From assembly GCA_016291375.1 (NCBI GenBank), contig JAEEXE010000011.1:1-64000 (forward strand): a DNA stretch of 64,000 bases. Direction: 5' to 3'. The DNA is from Butyrivibrio sp. GTDB taxonomy: Bacteria; Bacillota; Clostridia; Lachnospirales; Lachnospiraceae. Below the pieces are notes generated by a model. The model was given only the letters and a program-made list of their open reading frames with translations. It had not been told where the DNA came from and searched no databases. The first letter of the stretch is position 1; each line of letters begins with the position of its first letter. Below are positions 16,404 to 24,504 of this stretch, piece after piece. A program made the translations under genes and the position numbers.

Positions 16404-17000
16404 ATGGGAAGACGAATCAAAGAAGAACCAATAGTACACAGAGAAAGAATCGCTACAGCTGCAAGTGAATTATTCAAGGAACACGGAACGACCAAGGTCA
16501 CCGTCAACGACATTGCCAAAAAAGCCGGCTATAGCAAAGCCACTTTATATACCTATTTTGAAAACAAGGACGAGATAGTTAGCTATCTCGCCCTTAAAAG
16601 CATGTCTTTATTAAAAGATGAGATCATTAAAAACACCGATGAATCTAAAACAGATAAAGAAAATTTCCTCGGTATCTGTAAAGGTTTATTAAAGTATTAC
16701 AAAAAATACCCCATGTATTTTGACTTTGCGCAGGACACCATCAACGTGGATTTTTCGGAAAACAAATTCTACAATACCGACCTGGACACCTATATCGTCG
16801 GACAAGAGATCAGCGCCTACATCAAAAAGCTTTTTAAATTGGGCGATGAAGCCTTTGTCACAACCTTTGCCATGTGGGGATCTCTTTGCGGTGTCATCAA
16901 GCTTGCCGCCAACAAAGAGGCCTTTATCAAAAAAGAAACTTCCAAAAGCAAAGAAGCCTTTCTATCAGATGTTTTCAACATTCTATACAAAGTAGTATAA
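16404..17000 (+). CDS. TetR/AcrR family transcriptional repressor
   Basis: A 198-residue regulator with the TetR DNA-binding helices near residues 12-58 (KVTVNDIAKKAGYSKATLYTYFENKDEIVSYL) and a helical C-terminal ligand-binding domain. The gene follows the Acg-like flavoprotein in the same direction with a hairpin between. The clear palindromes 1.3 kb upstream at the flavoprotein promoter are its probable operator. Ligand unknown. A terminator follows. Confidence 0.9.
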   Translation: MGRRIKEEPIVHRERIATAASELFKEHGTTKVTVNDIAKKAGYSKATLYTYFENKDEIVSYLALKSMSLLKDEIIKNTDESKTDKENFLGICKGLLKYYKKYPMYFDFAQDTINVDFSENKFYNTDLDTYIVGQEISAYIKKLFKLGDEAFVTTFAMWGSLCGVIKLAANKEAFIKKETSKSKEAFLSDVFNILYKVV

Positions 17001-17044
17001 GGAAATGCCGGGCAAACAGGCATATCCTTATTCGTATTTTTTGA
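16999..17044 (+). terminator. Terminator after the TetR gene
   Basis: AAGGA-AATGCC and GGCAT-ATCCTTA form an imperfect stem just after the stop codon, followed by a T-rich tract (TTCGTATTTTTTG). It also separates the plus-strand gene from the convergent NifK-like gene. Confidence 0.55.
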
Positions 17045-18334
17045 TCAGTTATTGTCATAAATGTCTTCCGTAAATGTAAGACTTCCTCTGTATCCGGCGT
17101 AGGTGCGGTTAAAGATGAGTCTTTCGTTTACGGGGAATGCTCCGGCTATAAACTGGATCTCTTTTTCCAGAGCGATCTCTCTTTCGTTGCTACTTCCAAC
17201 CAGCAGCGTAATCTCATTTTCCTCTTCTCTTATCGCCTTGTTGATCTCATATTGATCTGTAAGGAAAAGAACCTTCGGAGGCTTGGCGTACTCAAGATCT
17301 TCTATCTCATGAATGATCCTTTCTTTGTCCTCAGGTCTGAAAATTGGCTCAGAAATAATAACAAGTACCGGCGTAAAGCTGTAATCATTAGCAAGATATC
17401 TGGTATAGCCAACAGCGCTGTTTGCATCCGCAACTACAGCGAATCTCTTCCAGCTGACAACACCTATTGCCTGGCCAAGATAGCTGTAGACGTAGTCTTC
17501 TTCTCTTTCGATAACGCTATCTACAAGCTCCTTGTCAAGGTTAAGCGCTTCCTGCACCTGTCTGATAAATCTTGTTGTATCCGTCGCTCCCACAAAAAGT
17601 CCCGGAACTCTTATGCTGGGAACTCCGAATTTATCCTCGAACTTCGCGGCTGGTCCCTTAAAGAGCCAAGGATTAACTATAATATTAAGCGCAGCCCCGG
17701 AACACTTTTTTATATCCTCAATTCCCTGATGCTTGGTAAAAAAAGTATTGACCTTAAGTCCAAGACTTGAAAGAATCCTGTCGATTTCTTCAAGTGTTCC
17801 GCTCCAGAACGGATCGTGATAAGGAACAATTCCAAAGATATTTACCAGCTTATCATCCTTGGGCACATTCTCTTCTATCACTTTGTCTATAAAAGTATTC
17901 CAGACAGTCTCATATCCAAGATTACTATCACCTGCAAAACCGGGAGTATCTATGGCATATACTTCATGTCCTTTTTCCCTAAATTCACCTACAATGCTCT
18001 CAACATCGTCTCCGATAATACCGGCAGTACAGCCTGTAAGGACAAAAAACGCATCTGCATCCATTATGTCTATTGAGCCCTGTATGGTAGTTCTAAGTTT
18101 ATTAACTCCGCCAAAAACAACCTCTTTTTCCAACATATTACTTGAAGGTATGGACACGCTGCTGACAAAGCATGAGCTCTTGTGTCCCGACTGTCCCTGA
18201 TCTGCAGCCGTTGTCTGCATGCAGCATCCGGGGCCCGAATGATATATTGGGCACACTTTATTTATAGCACCAAGTACGGAGTTTATTCCCGCAAGAACAC
18301 ATCCTCCCTTGGGATTTTCCATTATCTGTGACAT
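17045..18334 (-). CDS. Nitrogenase component 1-like protein, NifK-type subunit
   Basis: A 429-residue protein of the nitrogenase component 1 family. Cys12, Cys37 and Cys102 match in context the three P-cluster cysteines of NifK: GGCVLAG, SGPGCCMQ and LTGCTAGIIGDDV; VVFGGVNKLR is the conserved VFGG segment. It is about 90 residues shorter than NifK, mainly at the N-terminus. Its ATG overlaps the stop of the NifD-like gene (TAATG), so the subunits are translationally coupled and probably form a heterotetramer. The reaction is unknown. No NifH, NifB or NifE/N gene is present in the window. Confidence 0.85.
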   Translation of the reverse strand: MSQIMENPKGGCVLAGINSVLGAINKVCPIYHSGPGCCMQTTAADQGQSGHKSSCFVSSVSIPSSNMLEKEVVFGGVNKLRTTIQGSIDIMDADAFFVLTGCTAGIIGDDVESIVGEFREKGHEVYAIDTPGFAGDSNLGYETVWNTFIDKVIEENVPKDDKLVNIFGIVPYHDPFWSGTLEEIDRILSSLGLKVNTFFTKHQGIEDIKKCSGAALNIIVNPWLFKGPAAKFEDKFGVPSIRVPGLFVGATDTTRFIRQVQEALNLDKELVDSVIEREEDYVYSYLGQAIGVVSWKRFAVVADANSAVGYTRYLANDYSFTPVLVIISEPIFRPEDKERIIHEIEDLEYAKPPKVLFLTDQYEINKAIREEENEITLLVGSSNEREIALEKEIQFIAGAFPVNERLIFNRTYAGYRGSLTFTEDIYDNN

Positions 18335-19788
18335 TATCCTTCTCCTCCCATGATGTATTTAAATGCATTGTCTTGGTACCAGGAATCCTTGTAGGGAAGC
18401 TTTACATGCTTAGCCAGTTTCTTGTTAAAGCCCGGATTTTCAAGCTGATCCGCAATCTTGTTACCAAGGAAAAGAAGTCCGTCATAACCCATGGTAGGTC
18501 TTTTACCATCAAGGACATGAGTGGTGGGAATGCCAAGCTTGGCCGCCCACTCGGGAACTCCGATAAATGCGTCGGGCTTAAGTTTATTCAAAAGATTGAC
18601 CTGCTCAAAGGGCTGCATGTTGGCAATATCAACGACGAAATCCTTATGAATGCCGTTAAGATACTCAATATCTACCTGAGCATCCGCGTCATAAGTAGGT
18701 GTCTCAAGTCCAACAAGCTCCATCCCAAAGTCATCTATAAGAGCAGCTGCCGCAAAAGATCTTCCTGTTCCGCCGCAGATGAAGACTCTTTTACCCTGAA
18801 GTCTTGCCTTGAGCTTGGCAACAAGAGGCTCTATTCTCTCATGCTCAGCTGCAATGATGCTCTCAACCTCTTTTTCCTTACCAATTACTTTGGCAATTCC
18901 GCGGTACCACTTATCCGTATTTCTGATACCGATGGGCATAACCGTGTGGGAATACGGGATCTCATAATCCTCCCACAAGGTCTTCATGAACTCGTCCGCA
19001 AACACCTTACAGATTGAGGTTGAAGCCTCTGCAGCTGGGATCTTTTTTATCTTCTCAAGTGAGCTGTAGAAAGGAATGTAGTTAACCTTGGCGCCAAGGA
19101 GTGTGATCATACGCTCCATCTCTTTTTGATCTGCGTAGCTTACGGTAGTTGGCGCAAAGAGGTTTATGAGACCTTTCTCTTTTTCCACTTTTTCTTTTTT
19201 CAAAATATATTTGTTGATGGAGATGAATGCCGCATCAAATCCGGATGCGCAGACTTTGGACTTAAAGCCCTCGCAGTGGATCGGCACCATGATAGTATCC
19301 GGATACTCGTGCTGAAGATCCTGAGCTATAGCATCGATGTCGTCACCGATAATCCCGGATGCACAGGAAGCATAGATAAAGGCAAGCTTTGGATTGTATC
19401 TCTCAATCGCCTTCTGAACTGCATCACGAAGCTTCTGCTCTCCGCCAAACACAACGCTCTTCTGATCTATATTTGTGACAATGAGCCTTGGATTCTTAAC
19501 TACTTTGATGCCTCTGTGAATCTGACCGACGCGGTACATATCAACCGCCATGATGGCACAGCCCACGCATCCTTGCGGTGAATGAGATATAAAAACAGAA
19601 TCCTCCAAAGACATAAGCGCCGCCATACTGTTGATCTGCTGGCACTGAAGTCCCTGAGCAAAGCTTCTGTCCGCTCTTTTAAGGCATCCTTTCTTGTAGT
19701 TTTCAGACACTTCTTTTCCGGTTGTTCCAAGGTCATTAAGTCGTCCCGGTATGCTCTCTCGAACACCGGAGTATTGAGTTTTAGCCAT
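18334..19788 (-). CDS. Nitrogenase component 1-like protein, NifD-type subunit
   Basis: A 484-residue NifD-like subunit. Cys49, Cys74 and Cys142 (YASCASGIIGDD) align with the P-cluster cysteines of NifD. Cys260 (STSICKVF...EIPY) and His424 (THVLDGKRPTMGYDG) fall exactly where NifD Cys275 and His442 bind the FeMo-cofactor, judged by equal spacing to the following IP and GYDG motifs. The segment equivalent to NifD Gln191/His195 reads CEGFKSKVCASGFD, so both N2-reduction residues are replaced. This points to a nitrogenase-like reductase with an M-type cluster and a different substrate. The start has a GGAGAGG site. A structured element and hairpins lie in its leader. Confidence 0.85.
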   Translation of the reverse strand: MAKTQYSGVRESIPGRLNDLGTTGKEVSENYKKGCLKRADRSFAQGLQCQQINSMAALMSLEDSVFISHSPQGCVGCAIMAVDMYRVGQIHRGIKVVKNPRLIVTNIDQKSVVFGGEQKLRDAVQKAIERYNPKLAFIYASCASGIIGDDIDAIAQDLQHEYPDTIMVPIHCEGFKSKVCASGFDAAFISINKYILKKEKVEKEKGLINLFAPTTVSYADQKEMERMITLLGAKVNYIPFYSSLEKIKKIPAAEASTSICKVFADEFMKTLWEDYEIPYSHTVMPIGIRNTDKWYRGIAKVIGKEKEVESIIAAEHERIEPLVAKLKARLQGKRVFICGGTGRSFAAAALIDDFGMELVGLETPTYDADAQVDIEYLNGIHKDFVVDIANMQPFEQVNLLNKLKPDAFIGVPEWAAKLGIPTTHVLDGKRPTMGYDGLLFLGNKIADQLENPGFNKKLAKHVKLPYKDSWYQDNAFKYIMGGEG

Positions 19789-19829
19789 GTTAGTCCTCTC
19801 CTAAAAAAGCATTTCTTATTCACCATTAA

Positions 19830-19901
19830 AGAGTCGCTTGTGACTCTTTCGCGCCCAAGCGGAATTGCAAAGCAATTAAACTTCATTTCCGCTTTGTGCG
19901 C
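19830..19901 (-). ncRNA. Structured leader element, copy A of a dispersed motif
   Basis: Read on the minus strand, GCGCACAAAGCGGAAATGA, then TAATTGCTTTGCAATTCCGC, GGGCGCGAAAGAGTC and a GACTCTTT closing arm fold into an outer GCGC stem, an AAGCGGAA/TTCCGCTT stem, an inner AATTGC/GCAATT hairpin and a separate AAAGAGTC/GACTCTTT hairpin. A near-identical element lies on the plus strand at 51300-51380. Copy A ends 42 bases before the NifD-like start codon. It could be a leader RNA or simply a mobile intergenic repeat. Confidence 0.6.
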
Positions 19902-19928
19902 ATCCATAGCGGAGCGCTTTATATATAA

Positions 19929-19954
19929 ATAGGAAATCCGGAGGAGTTTCCTAT
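19929..19954. repeat. ATAGGAAA/TTTCCTAT hairpin enclosing CCGGAGGA
   Basis: Stem ATAGGAAA with TTTCCTAT around TCCGGAGGAG, followed on the plus strand by TTTTTTTAT. The same design is seen at 6949-6972. It sits just upstream (minus strand) of the structured element in the NifD-like leader. Confidence 0.5.
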
Positions 19955-19971
19955 TTTTTTATATAAAAAAA

Positions 19972-20011
19972 GGACAACCGAAGGTATCAATGAAATACCT
20001 CCGGCTGTCCG
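19972..20011 (-). terminator. Rho-independent terminator after the iron-sulfur flavoprotein gene
   Basis: On the minus strand GGACAGCCGGAGGTAT pairs with ATACCTTCGGTTGTCC around TTCATTG and is followed by TTTTTTTATA. It separates the flavoprotein transcript from the nitrogenase-like pair. The remaining bases 20012-20132 hold nothing recognised. Confidence 0.85.
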
Positions 20012-20132
20012 GTTAGCATCGCATTTCTATGATGATAAAATCATATCACGCAGCTTATAAACTTAATATTCAAGAAATCTTATACACATCGATTAGTATA
20101 ACTTATCGCCTCTAATTCAGCTAGTAAATCTT

Positions 20133-20762
20133 TTATTTGCCGTCGGGGAAGCTTGTAAATGCTCCGCTCTCAACCTTTGGAAGCCCGTACTTCTCTTTTG
20201 CATCCGCAAATGCTCTTATCATAAATGCCATGTTACGAGCAAGATTTCTCATGGTCTGAAGTCCTTCCTTGTCCTTAAGTACGTCCTCAGCTGTAAAGCC
20301 GTGAACCTGATTCCAGTATGTTGATGACGCAACCGGCATTCCACTGATCGTAAAGTATTTGTTCAGTGCATCAAATGTTGCTGTGTTCCCGCCTCTTCTG
20401 CAGCTTACTACCGCAGCACCAACCTTCATCTGCTTATTAAATCCCGTGCTGTAAAAGAGCCTGTCCAGAAATGACAGCACTGTTCCGTTGGGTGATCCGT
20501 AGTATACAGGACTTCCAACCACAAGTCCGTCTGCCTCTTCGAACTTCCCAGCTGTCTCATTTACCGGATCATCATCAAATACACATTTATCGCTATTGCT
20601 GCAAGTACCACAAGATACACAGCCTCTAACCGGCTTGTTTCCTATATGAATAAGCTCTGTCTCTATTCCCTCTTCCTTGAATGTCTTTATCATCTCCGCA
20701 AGGGCTGTCGCTGTGCAGCCGTTAGCCTTGGGACTTCCGTTTAATAATATAACCTTTGCCAT
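20133..20762 (-). CDS. Iron-sulfur flavoprotein-like NADPH-dependent FMN reductase
   Basis: A 209-residue flavodoxin-fold protein beginning MAKVILLNGSPKANG, where NGSPKANG is the FMN phosphate loop. The segment RGCVSCGTCSNSDKCVFDDD is a compact Cys-x2-Cys-x2-Cys-x5-Cys motif, as in iron-sulfur flavoproteins that bind FMN plus a 4Fe-4S cluster and act as one/two-electron carriers in anaerobes. VVGSPVYYGSPNGTV is the second FMN loop. It is cytoplasmic. It lies upstream of the nitrogenase-like pair on the same strand, but a strong terminator stands between them, so an electron-donor role is only a guess. Confidence 0.8.
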   Translation of the reverse strand: MAKVILLNGSPKANGCTATALAEMIKTFKEEGIETELIHIGNKPVRGCVSCGTCSNSDKCVFDDDPVNETAGKFEEADGLVVGSPVYYGSPNGTVLSFLDRLFYSTGFNKQMKVGAAVVSCRRGGNTATFDALNKYFTISGMPVASSTYWNQVHGFTAEDVLKDKEGLQTMRNLARNMAFMIRAFADAKEKYGLPKVESGAFTSFPDGK

Positions 20763-20842
20763 AAGAATATATCCTCCTACTATTATTCACAGTTTTGATC
20801 ATGCCACTGTTTTGATCTTGTCATTGCGTTGTTCTTGCCGTT

Positions 20843-20876
20843 GGGGTGATCTTGCTATTGGGGTGATCTTGCTATT
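20843..20876. repeat. Two tandem copies of a 17-mer
   Basis: GGGGTGATCTTGCTATT occurs twice without a gap. Looser relatives (GTTTTGATCATGCC, GTTTTGATCTTGTC) precede it from about 20791. The stretch lies upstream of the flavoprotein gene. Bases 20880-21030 contain no other recognised feature. Confidence 0.8.
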
Positions 20877-21050
20877 ATTTCAATCATATATATGTTATGT
20901 CATGAGATTGTGGGAAGTCAAAGCATATCTTGTTTGAAGGATTATCATTTTCTGTTGAGGTGCTTGCAAAGGGGCAGGATCTGGGGATATCTGCTTTTTT
21001 GATTGTTGGCAGGGGGGCTATAGCCTTCTTCCTGTCTATTTGGGACTTTT

Positions 21051-21685
21051 TACCTGCCTATATTCTGCAATTTCTCGATTATAGGTAGATTTTTCTTGGC
21101 TATTTTCCTGCCTATATTCCGCAATTCCTCGATTATAGGTAGATTTTCCTTGGCTTTTTTCCTACTTATATTCCGCAATTCCTCAATTATAGGTAGATTT
21201 TCCTTGGCTATTTTCCTACCTATATTCCACATTTCCTCAATTATAGGTAGTTTTACCCATGCCTTTCTACCTGTCTATATTCTGCAATTTCCCGATTATA
21301 GGTAGGTTCTCCATGGTTATTTTCCTGCCTATATTCCACATTTCCTCGATTATAGGTAGCTTTTCCATGATCATTTTCCTACCTATATTCCGCAATTTCT
21401 CGATTATAGGTAGATTTTTCTTGGCTATTTTCCTACCTATATTCTGCAATTCCTCGATTATAGGTAGGTTTTACTTGGCTATTTTCCTACCTATATTCCA
21501 CATTTTCTTGATTATAGGCAGGTTTTCCTTGGCTTTTTTCCTACTTATATTCCGCAATTCCTCAATTATAGGCAGGTTTTTCCATGCCTTTCTACCTGCC
21601 TATATTCCACAATCCCTCAATTATAGGTAGGTTTTCCATGATCATTTTCCTACCTATATTCCACATTTCCTCGATTATAGGCAGG
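21051..21685. repeat. 54-bp tandem repeat array B (twelve units)
   Basis: Units start at 21057, 21111, 21165, 21219, 21274, 21328, 21382, 21436, 21490, 21544, 21599 and 21653: ten steps of 54 or 55, all but two exactly 54. Each has CCTACCTATATTCC, GCAATTCCTCG and ATTATAGGTAG, so CCTACCTATA and TATAGGTAGG can pair. The linkers come in three versions (TTGGCTATTTT, CATGATCATTTT, CATGCCTTTC) that alternate along the array. It belongs to the same sequence family as array A 11 kb away. A decayed unit precedes it near 21029. Confidence 0.92.
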
Positions 21686-21823
21686 GATCCCGCGATACAA
21701 AACTCTACGGTACAAAACCCTACGATACATCACCCTTCGCCATCTCACTTAACCTCATTTTGACCTTTCCTCCCCCTCATCATATAATAAAGCTTGATTA
21801 CAAATACACGGAGATACAAGATC

Positions 21824-23641
21824 ATGGCATTTGACGGAATCACAATTGCAAATCTAACCAAAGACTTCAGCGACCGCTTAACAGGCGGCCGTATATATAA
21901 GATTGCACAGACGGAGGCAGACGAGCTTCTCATAACAGTAAAGCTCTCCTACGAAAACATTGATAAATACGGTATCAAACAGGCCAAGCTACTCATGTCA
22001 GCCGGGGCTTCTCTTCCGCTCATATATGAGACAGACGAGACAAAGCCATCGCCCATGACAGCTCCTAATTTCTGCATGCTTCTGCGTAAGCACATCCAGA
22101 ACGGCCGCATCATCAGCATCACACAGCCGGGGCTTGAGCGCATCATCCGCTTTGAGATTGAGCACCTGGATGAGATGGGCGATCTACGCCACAAGATTCT
22201 ACTCATTGAGATCATGGGCAAATACAGCAACATCATCTTCATTGACGAAAACAATACCATCATCGACAGCATCAAGCACATCCCCGCATCGGTAAGTTCC
22301 GTGCGTGAAGTTCTTCCCGGCAGAGAATACTTCATCCCTTCTCAGGAAAAAGAAAATCCGCTTGAAACAAACGCTGATGTTTTTTCCTCATGTGTTCTTT
22401 CTAAAGGAATGCCCGTATTTAAGGCAATTTACTCAGCATACACAGGTTTATCTCCCATCATCGCACAGGAAATCTGCCACAGAGCAGGCGTCGATGCAGA
22501 CAAATCCGCAATCAGCCTTGAGACAAAAGAGGCTATCGCCCTCTATAAGGCATTTGACGGTATTATTCAGGATGTAAAAAACGGCTCTTTTACCCCATGC
22601 ATTGCATATGAGAATGGCTCTCCAAAGGAGTACGCATCTATTCCGCTCACTCTCTACGGTGCCACAACTGACACCGCCCCATATTCTCATGATACAGATT
22701 CTTCCTCAGAAACAGAGGTCACATACCCGGAGACCATCTCTGCTCTTATCATGCAGTACTACCTTGAGAAGAACGTGGTCACAAGAATTCGTCAGAAATC
22801 AGTGGATCTTAGGAAGATTGTCCAGACTGCTCTTGAGAGAAACGTAAGGAAATATGATCTTCAGCTCAAGCAGATGAAGGACGCGGATAAGAAAGACAAA
22901 TACCGCATATACGGAGAGCTCCTTACAGTTTACGGATACAGCGCAGAACCCGGGGCAGACAAGATCACCGTCAATGATTACAACACGGGAAAAGATGTAA
23001 CTATCAGCCTCGATCCCACTCTCACACCGGCTCAGAACGCCAAGAAATACTTTGATAAATACACCAAGCTCAAAAGAACTGCAGAAGCCCTTGAAGAGCA
23101 GATGAAAGAAACAAAAGAAGCCATCGACCAGCTTGAATCAATAGAGAATGCCCTTGAAATTGCCAAAGAGGAAGCTGATCTTGTTCAGATTAAGCAAGAG
23201 CTCCAGCAGACGGGCTACATCAAGGCTCATTACCAGGGTAAGAACAATAGAAAAGAGAAAGTTATCAGCAGACCCTTCCACTATCTTTCAAGCGACGGCT
23301 TTGATATTTATGTTGGAAAAAATAATCTGCAAAACGATGAACTCACCTTCAAGACCGCAAATGGCGGTGACTGGTGGTTTCATGCAAAAAAGATTCCCGG
23401 ATCTCACGTCGTCCTACTTACAGGTGGAAAAGAAGTTCCGGACAGAGCCTTTGAGGAAGCAGCAGCCCTTGCTGCATATTATTCCAAGGGTAAGAACCAG
23501 GAGAAAGTTGAGATTGATTACCTTAAAAGAAAAGACGTCAAAAAGCCAAACGGCGCAAAGCCCGGCTTTGTGGTTTATTACACCAACTACTCTCTTGCGA
23601 TCGCTCCGGATATATCAAGCCTAAAGCTTATCAGTGAATAA
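21824..23641 (+). CDS. rqcH: NFACT family protein, RqcH-like ribosome quality control factor
   Basis: A 605-residue NFACT protein (once annotated as fibronectin-binding). The N-terminal NFACT-N domain begins MAFDGITIANLTKDFSDRL, a coiled-coil middle covers about residues 400-450 (KKYFDKYTKLKRTAEALEEQ), and the NFACT-R domain contains GGDWWFHAKKIPGSHVVL. RqcH binds obstructed 50S subunits and recruits tRNA-Ala to add C-terminal alanine tails that mark stalled chains for degradation. GGAG precedes the ATG; an earlier frame start is not needed. It is a lone plus-strand gene with its own terminator. Confidence 0.9.
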   Translation: MAFDGITIANLTKDFSDRLTGGRIYKIAQTEADELLITVKLSYENIDKYGIKQAKLLMSAGASLPLIYETDETKPSPMTAPNFCMLLRKHIQNGRIISITQPGLERIIRFEIEHLDEMGDLRHKILLIEIMGKYSNIIFIDENNTIIDSIKHIPASVSSVREVLPGREYFIPSQEKENPLETNADVFSSCVLSKGMPVFKAIYSAYTGLSPIIAQEICHRAGVDADKSAISLETKEAIALYKAFDGIIQDVKNGSFTPCIAYENGSPKEYASIPLTLYGATTDTAPYSHDTDSSSETEVTYPETISALIMQYYLEKNVVTRIRQKSVDLRKIVQTALERNVRKYDLQLKQMKDADKKDKYRIYGELLTVYGYSAEPGADKITVNDYNTGKDVTISLDPTLTPAQNAKKYFDKYTKLKRTAEALEEQMKETKEAIDQLESIENALEIAKEEADLVQIKQELQQTGYIKAHYQGKNNRKEKVISRPFHYLSSDGFDIYVGKNNLQNDELTFKTANGGDWWFHAKKIPGSHVVLLTGGKEVPDRAFEEAAALAAYYSKGKNQEKVEIDYLKRKDVKKPNGAKPGFVVYYTNYSLAIAPDISSLKLISE

Positions 23642-23642
23642 A

Positions 23643-23693
23643 AAAGAGTGCTTATGAGCCAACGTTAAAGTTGAATCTAAGCACTCTTTTCTT
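23643..23693 (+). terminator. Bidirectional terminator after rqcH
   Basis: AAGAGTGCTTA and TAAGCACTCTT pair around a 24-base loop and are followed by TTCTTATTC. The mirror A-rich side makes it usable from the minus strand too, though no minus gene ends into it closely. Confidence 0.75.
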
Positions 23694-23732
23694 ATTCTTT
23701 ATTTATCTACATAAGTAAAACATAAATAATCA

Positions 23733-24398
23733 TTACTCAACGATTGTATATGCATCTAATGTACTCTTGCTCTTATCATAAGGACGCTCAAAACCGCCGC
23801 TTGCGCTATCAGGAAAGTCTAATGCATCAGGTTGATCCGGGCTCCAGTGTAAATCCTTATTTTCGCAACCTCTTATTTTAATCATATAATATTCATGATC
23901 ATTTTCAGTCATTTTCTCAATAGATGTAACTTGTGATGTATCATTATCCTTGGTATAACTTTCCGGCCTACCATCTTCGTCCAGATTAGGTGAATAATAT
24001 GTCACCTCTTTACCTTCATATACACTAAGCATCGGGGGCTTATAATTTGTCTCCCAAAGTCCACTGATCTGCTCAAGAACCCACTGTTCTTCTCTCTCAG
24101 CGCTGCTAAATTCAGGAACTGAAACCGATGTAGAAGCCTCATCTTCTGTAGACTGCTCGCTAGCTGAAGATGTGCTTTCAGTACTGTTCAAAGCATCAGC
24201 ATCTTCCGTGCTTTTACCCTCAGTTGTATTATCAGACGCAATATCACTTGTTTTTTCCTTAGAAGCTTCTATCCCTATCTCAACTGACACTTCGCTTGTT
24301 GCTGTGTCACTGCTAATAGCTTGTCCACTGCATCCTGCAAGCATCGTGCTTGTTACCCCAACAAGCGCGATCATAAAACTTAAACTCTTTCTCTTCAT
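23733..24398 (-). CDS. Secreted lipoprotein of unknown function
   Basis: A 221-residue lipoprotein: signal peptide with lipobox LAGC (Cys23), a Ser/Thr/Glu/Asp-rich linker of about 75 residues (repeats such as STESTSSASEQSTED), then a compact domain of about 120 residues with a VLEQISGLWETNYKPP strand and a C-terminal IRGCENKDLHWSPD region. It would sit on the outer face of the cytoplasmic membrane. The domain is unrecognised. Its upstream region shares a motif with that of the lipoprotein at 26421. Confidence 0.7.
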   Translation of the reverse strand: MKRKSLSFMIALVGVTSTMLAGCSGQAISSDTATSEVSVEIGIEASKEKTSDIASDNTTEGKSTEDADALNSTESTSSASEQSTEDEASTSVSVPEFSSAEREEQWVLEQISGLWETNYKPPMLSVYEGKEVTYYSPNLDEDGRPESYTKDNDTSQVTSIEKMTENDHEYYMIKIRGCENKDLHWSPDQPDALDFPDSASGGFERPYDKSKSTLDAYTIVE

Positions 24399-24434
24399 AA
24401 TATTTCCACTCTTTCCTTTCTATATTTGCAAATA

Positions 24435-24465
24435 TTAATCAGTTGTTAATTACATTAACACATAT
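24435..24465 (-). promoter_or_regulatory. Upstream motif shared by two lipoprotein genes (copy 1)
   Basis: Upstream of the lipoprotein at 23733 the minus strand reads ATGTGTTAATGTAATTAAC then ATTAATATTTG. The lipoprotein at 26421 has ATGTGTTAATGTTAACGG then ATTAACGTTTAT in the same place (27400-27435). Repeated TTAA spacing suggests a common regulator. Confidence 0.4.
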
Positions 24466-24504
24466 TTTTTAACATTTCAAGTGAAAAATATATACAAAAA
24501 AACT

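Noticed and set aside
16348-17044. Transfer RNA or other RNA gene around the TetR gene
   Set aside because: The hairpins are simple terminators; no cloverleaf or T-loop sequence was found here or elsewhere in the window by eye.
18328-19017. Plus-strand open frame of 229 residues
   Set aside because: Antisense to the NifD-like gene; no start signals and no recognisable protein features.
21050-21630. Open frames on both strands across array B encoding an 18-residue repeat (for example NIGRKIAKENLPIIEELR)
   Set aside because: A 54-bp period equals 18 codons, so any stop-free frame stays open. There is no ribosome binding site, the frame shifts where the step is 55, and array A has similar frames by the same logic.
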